Shown piece by piece: positions 6,160 through 9,248 of a stretch of DNA of 9,248 nt (positions are counted from its first letter, which is position 1; the number at the start of each line of letters is the position of its first letter). The notes under the pieces are model-generated. The model ran no database searches. It was not told the origin of the DNA and was given only the letters and a program-made list of their open reading frames with translations. This stretch comes from Bacteroidales bacterium (lineage in GTDB: Bacteria > Bacteroidota > Bacteroidia > Bacteroidales > VadinHA17), in NCBI GenBank assembly GCA_003501665.1, contig DNOQ01000517.1, forward strand, positions 19,326-28,573. Reading direction: 5' to 3'. The translations under genes were made by a program, and so were the position numbers.

Positions 6160-7752
6160 GTGGGTATAATTGATGAGATAAAAAGAAGGCGGACTTTTGC
6201 CATCATTTCGCATCCCGATGCGGGCAAAACAACTCTTACAGAAAAGCTGCTTCTCTTTGGCGGCGCCATCCATGTTGCAGGAGCTGTAAAAAATAACAAG
6301 ATCAGAAAAACTGCTACATCTGATTTCCTTGAGATAGAGAAACAGAGAGGTATTTCTGTGGCTACCTCTGTCATGAGTTTCGATTATAACGGGACAAAGA
6401 TAAACATACTTGATACTCCGGGGCATAAGGACTTTGCCGAGGATACTTACCGTACCCTGACAGCTGTCGATAGTGTAATACTTGTCATTGACAGCGCAAA
6501 AGGGGTGGAAGAGCAAACCCGGAGGTTAATGGAGGTATGCCGAATGAGAGCAACTCCCGTAATGATCTTTGTCAACAAAATGGACAGGGAGGGTAAAGAA
6601 CCTTTCGAACTTCTGGAAGAGCTGGAAAAGGAACTGGAAATCGCTGTATCTCCATTTACCTGGCCCGCAGGCAGGGGAAGTAATTTCAAGGGTGTTTACA
6701 ATATTTTCAAAGAGAACATACAACTTTACACTCCTGAAAAGAGCAATTTGTCGGAACTTCTCATAGAAACCGGCAATATATCCGATCCTGTGCTCAAGGA
6801 ATTTATCGGGGAGAAAATATTAAGCCGCCTGTGGGAAGAAATAGATCTTGCCGCTGATCTGTACGAGTCATTTCAGCTCAACCTTTATCTTGAAGGATAT
6901 CTTGCTCCTGTCTTCTTCGGGAGTGCCCTTAATAATACCGGTGTATTGGAGCTGCTTGAGACTTTTATTGAAATAGCTCCGTCGCCAACCCGGTCAGAAG
7001 CACATGAGCGCGTTGTCAGACCTGATGAACCTGATTTTACCGGGTACATTTTCAAGATCCATGCAAATCTCGACCCCAAACATCGTAACAGGATGGCATT
7101 TATGAGAGTGTGTTCCGGCGTATTCCAGAGGAACAGCATTTATTACCATCCCAGGTTAAAAAGAAAAATGAGGTTTTCTTCCTCTGCAGCATTTATCGCC
7201 AATTCAAAAAGCACGATAGACGAGGCATATCCGGGTGATGTAATAGGTTTGTACGATACGGGATCCCTTAAAATAGGGGACACTCTTACCGAAGGTGAGG
7301 TTCTGCATTTCAAGGGAGTCCCCAATTTCGCACCGGAGTTATTGAGAGAGGTAATAAATCTTGACCCCTCAAAGAGCAAGCAGCTTGAAAAAGGAATCAG
7401 GCAGTTAACCGATGAAGGACTTGCCCAGCTGTTCCTCCAGCAACCCGGAAACAGGAAAATAATCGGAACAGTGGGAGAGCTTCAGTTTGATGTTATAAAA
7501 TTCAGACTTGAACATGAATACGGCGCTACATGCGATTTCCGTCTGCTTCCTTTTGTGAAGGCACTATGGTTTAATTTTGATGATCCGAAGGAATTAAGCG
7601 AGTTTCTTAAACGGAAAGCTGGATTTATAGCTTATGATAAGGAAAATGCACCTGTCTTTTTTGCGGACAGTGACTGGATGATTAAAGTAATTCAGGAGAC
7701 ATTTCCCTCAGTCAGGTTTCATCTTACCTCGGAAAGCTTCAGTATCAGCTGA
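6160..7752 (+). CDS. prfC: peptide chain release factor 3 (translational GTPase)
   Basis: A 530-residue GTPase that removes RF1 or RF2 from the ribosome after peptide release; the length is usual for RF3. GTPase motifs are G1 SHPDAGKT (17-24), G2 region KQRGIS (61-66), G3 DTPGH (85-89), G4 NKMD (139-142) and G5 GSA (254-256). RF3-specific wording follows: ANLDPKHRNRMAFMRVCSG (302-320), EAYPGDVIGL (355-364), GVPNFAPEL (386-394) and GELQFDV (439-445), which separate it from EF-G and TypA. The start is the GTG at 6160: an in-frame TAG at 6154-6156 rules out anything longer, and the resulting MGIIDEIKRRRTFAII aligns with the family N-terminus. No Shine-Dalgarno sequence is evident. The gene follows the helicase by 32 bases without a visible terminator, so the two likely share the promoter at 4785-4815. 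Nothing appears truncated. Confidence 0.96.
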   Translation: MGIIDEIKRRRTFAIISHPDAGKTTLTEKLLLFGGAIHVAGAVKNNKIRKTATSDFLEIEKQRGISVATSVMSFDYNGTKINILDTPGHKDFAEDTYRTLTAVDSVILVIDSAKGVEEQTRRLMEVCRMRATPVMIFVNKMDREGKEPFELLEELEKELEIAVSPFTWPAGRGSNFKGVYNIFKENIQLYTPEKSNLSELLIETGNISDPVLKEFIGEKILSRLWEEIDLAADLYESFQLNLYLEGYLAPVFFGSALNNTGVLELLETFIEIAPSPTRSEAHERVVRPDEPDFTGYIFKIHANLDPKHRNRMAFMRVCSGVFQRNSIYYHPRLKRKMRFSSSAAFIANSKSTIDEAYPGDVIGLYDTGSLKIGDTLTEGEVLHFKGVPNFAPELLREVINLDPSKSKQLEKGIRQLTDEGLAQLFLQQPGNRKIIGTVGELQFDVIKFRLEHEYGATCDFRLLPFVKALWFNFDDPKELSEFLKRKAGFIAYDKENAPVFFADSDWMIKVIQETFPSVRFHLTSESFSIS

Positions 7753-7779
7753 AATTTGGAATCACAGTACCTACCTTCA

Positions 7780-7792
7780 GGAAGGCGCTTCC
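7780..7792 (+). terminator. possible weak hairpin after prfC
   Basis: GGAAG and CTTCC pair around a GCG loop, 27 bases past the prfC stop. There is no T-run after it, so it would be at most a weak or factor-assisted end, or a 3' stabilising hairpin. Confidence 0.2.
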
Positions 7793-7834
7793 CATTCAGA
7801 TCAAAGCATTGAATGCAGTTTAGAAATCCAGTAT

Positions 7835-7865
7835 TCTGCGACGGTGATGATCATATTTACCTTTG
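7835..7865 (+). promoter_or_regulatory. candidate promoter inside the 480-base intergenic region
   Basis: TACCTTTG at 7858-7865 is a full match to the -7 consensus TAnnTTTG. TCTG at 7835-7838, 19 bases upstream of it, is one mismatch from the -33 TTTG. Transcription would start near 7872, about 360 bases before the SPFH start codon, so it would produce either a long leader or a separate short RNA. Confidence 0.35.
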
Positions 7866-7999
7866 ACTATATCCAGTGCATGGCTGAAGTTTTAATATAT
7901 TAATTTATTGATCTTTAGCGTATTGACGTCTCTGGAAGAAAAACCTCCCGGATCATTCATGATTTTCATTCAGAACCTGTTTTATAGTATTTTTTGTAA

Positions 8000-8022
8000 A
8001 TAATTCAAAATAAATGAATTAT
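8000..8022. repeat. 8-bp AT-rich inverted repeat
   Basis: ATAATTCA (8000-8007) and TGAATTAT (8015-8022) are perfect inverted copies with a 7-base spacer. Being AT-rich it would be a weak RNA hairpin; an operator is equally possible. Confidence 0.3.
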
Positions 8023-8055
8023 ATTAAGATTATCTATGTTATTTTCTTAACTTAC

Positions 8056-8081
8056 AGAAAAAGTATTTTGAATCTTTTTCT
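8056..8081. repeat. 8-bp purine/pyrimidine inverted repeat
   Basis: AGAAAAAG (8056-8063) and CTTTTTCT (8074-8081) are perfect inverted copies around a 10-base spacer. In RNA the second arm supplies the only U-rich stretch, so it is not a standard terminator, although a transcript beginning near 7872 could end or pause close to here. Confidence 0.3.
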
Positions 8082-8220
8082 CCGGTAAACTACAATTTTT
8101 TCTTCAGAACATAGATTTATACAAAAAGAAGCAAACCCCAATTACCAACATCAGGGCATTTAAACATATCCGTGTATTTGTGCTCGGTATCATATTGAAA
8201 TTTAATTATTTATTAAAAGA

Positions 8221-8224
8221 GAGG
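8221..8224 (+). promoter_or_regulatory. Shine-Dalgarno sequence of the SPFH gene
   Basis: GAGG, within AGAGAGGAAA, lies eight bases before the ATG at 8233. It fixes this start and is the clearest ribosome binding site in the window; the helicase, prfC and cytochrome starts lack one. Confidence 0.6.
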
Positions 8225-8232
8225 AAACTAAA

Positions 8233-9099
8233 ATGAACTATTTGTATTTTGTAATTCCTGTAGTAGTAATATTCTTCGCAGGGATCAGAATTGTAAGGCC
8301 AACTGAACGCGGTTTGATCGAGAGGCTTGGGAAGTATCATAATTTTGCCCACCCCGGATTTCACTGGATTATTCCAGTAATTGACAGGATATTTGTGATA
8401 AATGTGACTGAACAGATGGTAGATGCTCAGCCACAGGAAATAATCACAAATGATAATCTTAATGCAAGTGTCGATGCCCAGGTTTATTTCAGGGTAAAAT
8501 CAGATGAAGCAAGCGTAAAAGGATCAACGTATGACGTTAATAACTATAAATGGCAAATTGTTCAGCTTGCCCGTACAACGCTTCGTAATATTATCGGTAC
8601 ACTTACTTTAAAGTCGGCCAACAGCGAACGTGGGAAAATCAACACGGAACTTCTTGCAACTCTTGATAAAGAAACTAAAGGCTGGGGAATTGAAATTATT
8701 CGTACCGAATTAAAACAAATTGACCCTCCTTCGGATGTTCAGGAAACAATGAATAAAGTAGTAAAAGCTGAGAATGAAAAAATTGCAGCAATAGATTCGG
8801 CTACTGCTGCCGAGACAGTAGCAGATGGGATAAAGAGAGGAAAGATTAAGGAAGCAGAAGGGTATAAGCAGGCAAAAATACTGCACGCTGAAGGCGAAGC
8901 TGAAGCCATCAGACTGGTAAATGAAGCAGCTGATAAATATTTTATCGGGAATGCTCAATTATTGAGAAAACTGGAGGCTCTCGAAGCATCACTCGGCAGT
9001 AATTCTAAAATTGTTGTTCCGGCAGGAACCGAGCTGGTAAATATTATCGGAGAAATGGCAGGAATAGTTCCTTTGGAGAGGAAGAAAAAAGAAATCTGA
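8233..9099 (+). CDS. SPFH/stomatin-family membrane protein
   Basis: A 288-residue membrane-anchored scaffold protein of the stomatin/prohibitin type. Such proteins oligomerise at the membrane and are linked to lipid microdomains and protease control. Residues 1-18 form one N-terminal membrane anchor. The SPFH core spans about 19-180: RPTERGLIERLGKY (22-35), HPGFHWIIPVIDR (40-52), QPQEIITNDN (66-75), a YFRV strand (85-88), LARTTLRNIIG (112-122) and WGIEIIRTELKQIDPP (151-166). Residues about 170-235 form an alanine- and glutamate-rich helical segment (KIKEAEG, KILHAEGEAEAIRLVNEAAD), expected to be a coiled coil. The C-terminus has a conserved-looking hydrophobic stretch (ELVNIIGEMAGIV, 267-279) and ends basic. 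Length suits the QmcA/paraslipin range. No NfeD partner gene is visible before, and the 149 bases after it show none. It is somewhat AT-richer by eye than the helicase and prfC and has an unusually clear ribosome binding site. Family assignment is firm; the cellular client is unknown. Confidence 0.93.
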   Translation: MNYLYFVIPVVVIFFAGIRIVRPTERGLIERLGKYHNFAHPGFHWIIPVIDRIFVINVTEQMVDAQPQEIITNDNLNASVDAQVYFRVKSDEASVKGSTYDVNNYKWQIVQLARTTLRNIIGTLTLKSANSERGKINTELLATLDKETKGWGIEIIRTELKQIDPPSDVQETMNKVVKAENEKIAAIDSATAAETVADGIKRGKIKEAEGYKQAKILHAEGEAEAIRLVNEAADKYFIGNAQLLRKLEALEASLGSNSKIVVPAGTELVNIIGEMAGIVPLERKKKEI

Positions 9100-9125
9100 A
9101 AATTTGTTTAAGCCGATATTTTAAC

Positions 9126-9140
9126 TATCCTTCCAGGATA
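9126..9140 (+). terminator. possible hairpin after the SPFH gene
   Basis: TATCC and GGATA pair around TTCCA, 26 bases past the SPFH stop; AAC and GTT outside could extend the stem with a two-base bulge. No T-run follows on the plus strand, so it is a weak terminator candidate. Confidence 0.25.
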
Positions 9141-9248
9141 AGGTTGTTACAAACAGACTTTTCACAGATCCCACCGCGGACCTGCTCTCGCACAGCATTA
9201 TAGTTTGTTCGTTACTGGTTATGATAACGTTCCAACGATATGAATTAC

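Larger units (their letters stand above)
7753..8232. other. 480-base AT-rich intergenic region, no supported gene
   Basis: Between prfC and the SPFH gene no convincing protein is seen on either strand. It holds a short GC-rich hairpin just after prfC, a possible promoter (7835-7865) and two AT-rich 8-bp inverted repeats. A 29-codon minus-strand frame with a hydrophobic stretch (8104-8193) is too short to call. The region could be a long leader for the SPFH gene or contain a small RNA. Confidence 0.5.

Noticed and set aside
7754..7903. Open frame of about 50 codons continuing from the +1 frame of prfC
   Set aside because: It has no start codon of its own near prfC, and prfC already ends at the family's normal length, so a frameshifted extension is not needed.
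9121..9246. Minus-strand open frame of 41 codons running off the right edge
   Set aside because: It could be the end of a gene convergent with the SPFH gene, but a 41-codon open frame is common by chance, another plus-strand frame over the same bases is also open, and no family is recognised.

Overview
The window looks like a chromosome segment of an environmental member of the Bacteroidota, probably close to Bacteroidales or Marinilabiliales. Three things point there. Release factor 3 and the DEAD-box helicase have the wording typical of that phylum (EIKRRRTFAII; YGGGDGSGW). The best promoter is a full Bacteroidota-type match (TTTG-N19-TAACTTTG). Most genes lack a clear Shine-Dalgarno sequence. 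The assignment rests on recalled family patterns, not on a search.

Left part, minus strand (about 4632 down to 72): four genes point the same way. In transcription order they are a 59-residue lipoprotein (4632-4453), an eight-heme c-type cytochrome lipoprotein (4272-2992), a secreted PQQ-like beta-propeller protein (2818-1562) and an APC/LAT-type amino acid permease (1487-72). The gaps of about 180, 173 and 74 bases hold inverted repeats and candidate -7 boxes, so the genes are probably transcribed from several promoters rather than as one tight operon. The cytochrome and propeller would both sit outside the inner membrane, which suggests envelope redox or respiratory work. A shared pathway is inference.

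Middle (4633-4852): a divergent intergenic region carrying the promoter for the rightward genes.

Right part, plus strand: a DEAD-box RNA helicase (4853-6127) is followed after 32 bases by peptide chain release factor 3 (prfC, 6160-7752, GTG start). They probably form a translation/RNA operon. A 480-base AT-rich region with two 8-bp inverted repeats and a possible promoter follows. Then comes an SPFH/stomatin-family membrane protein (8233-9099), unusual here for its clear ribosome binding site and lower GC. The last 149 bases hold no gene that can be supported.

No rRNA, tRNA, CRISPR array, insertion sequence or phage gene was seen. The least expected items are the tiny lipoprotein, the octaheme lipoprotein with its non-heme N-terminal domain, and the cluster of dyad-symmetric sites upstream of the cytochrome and propeller genes.
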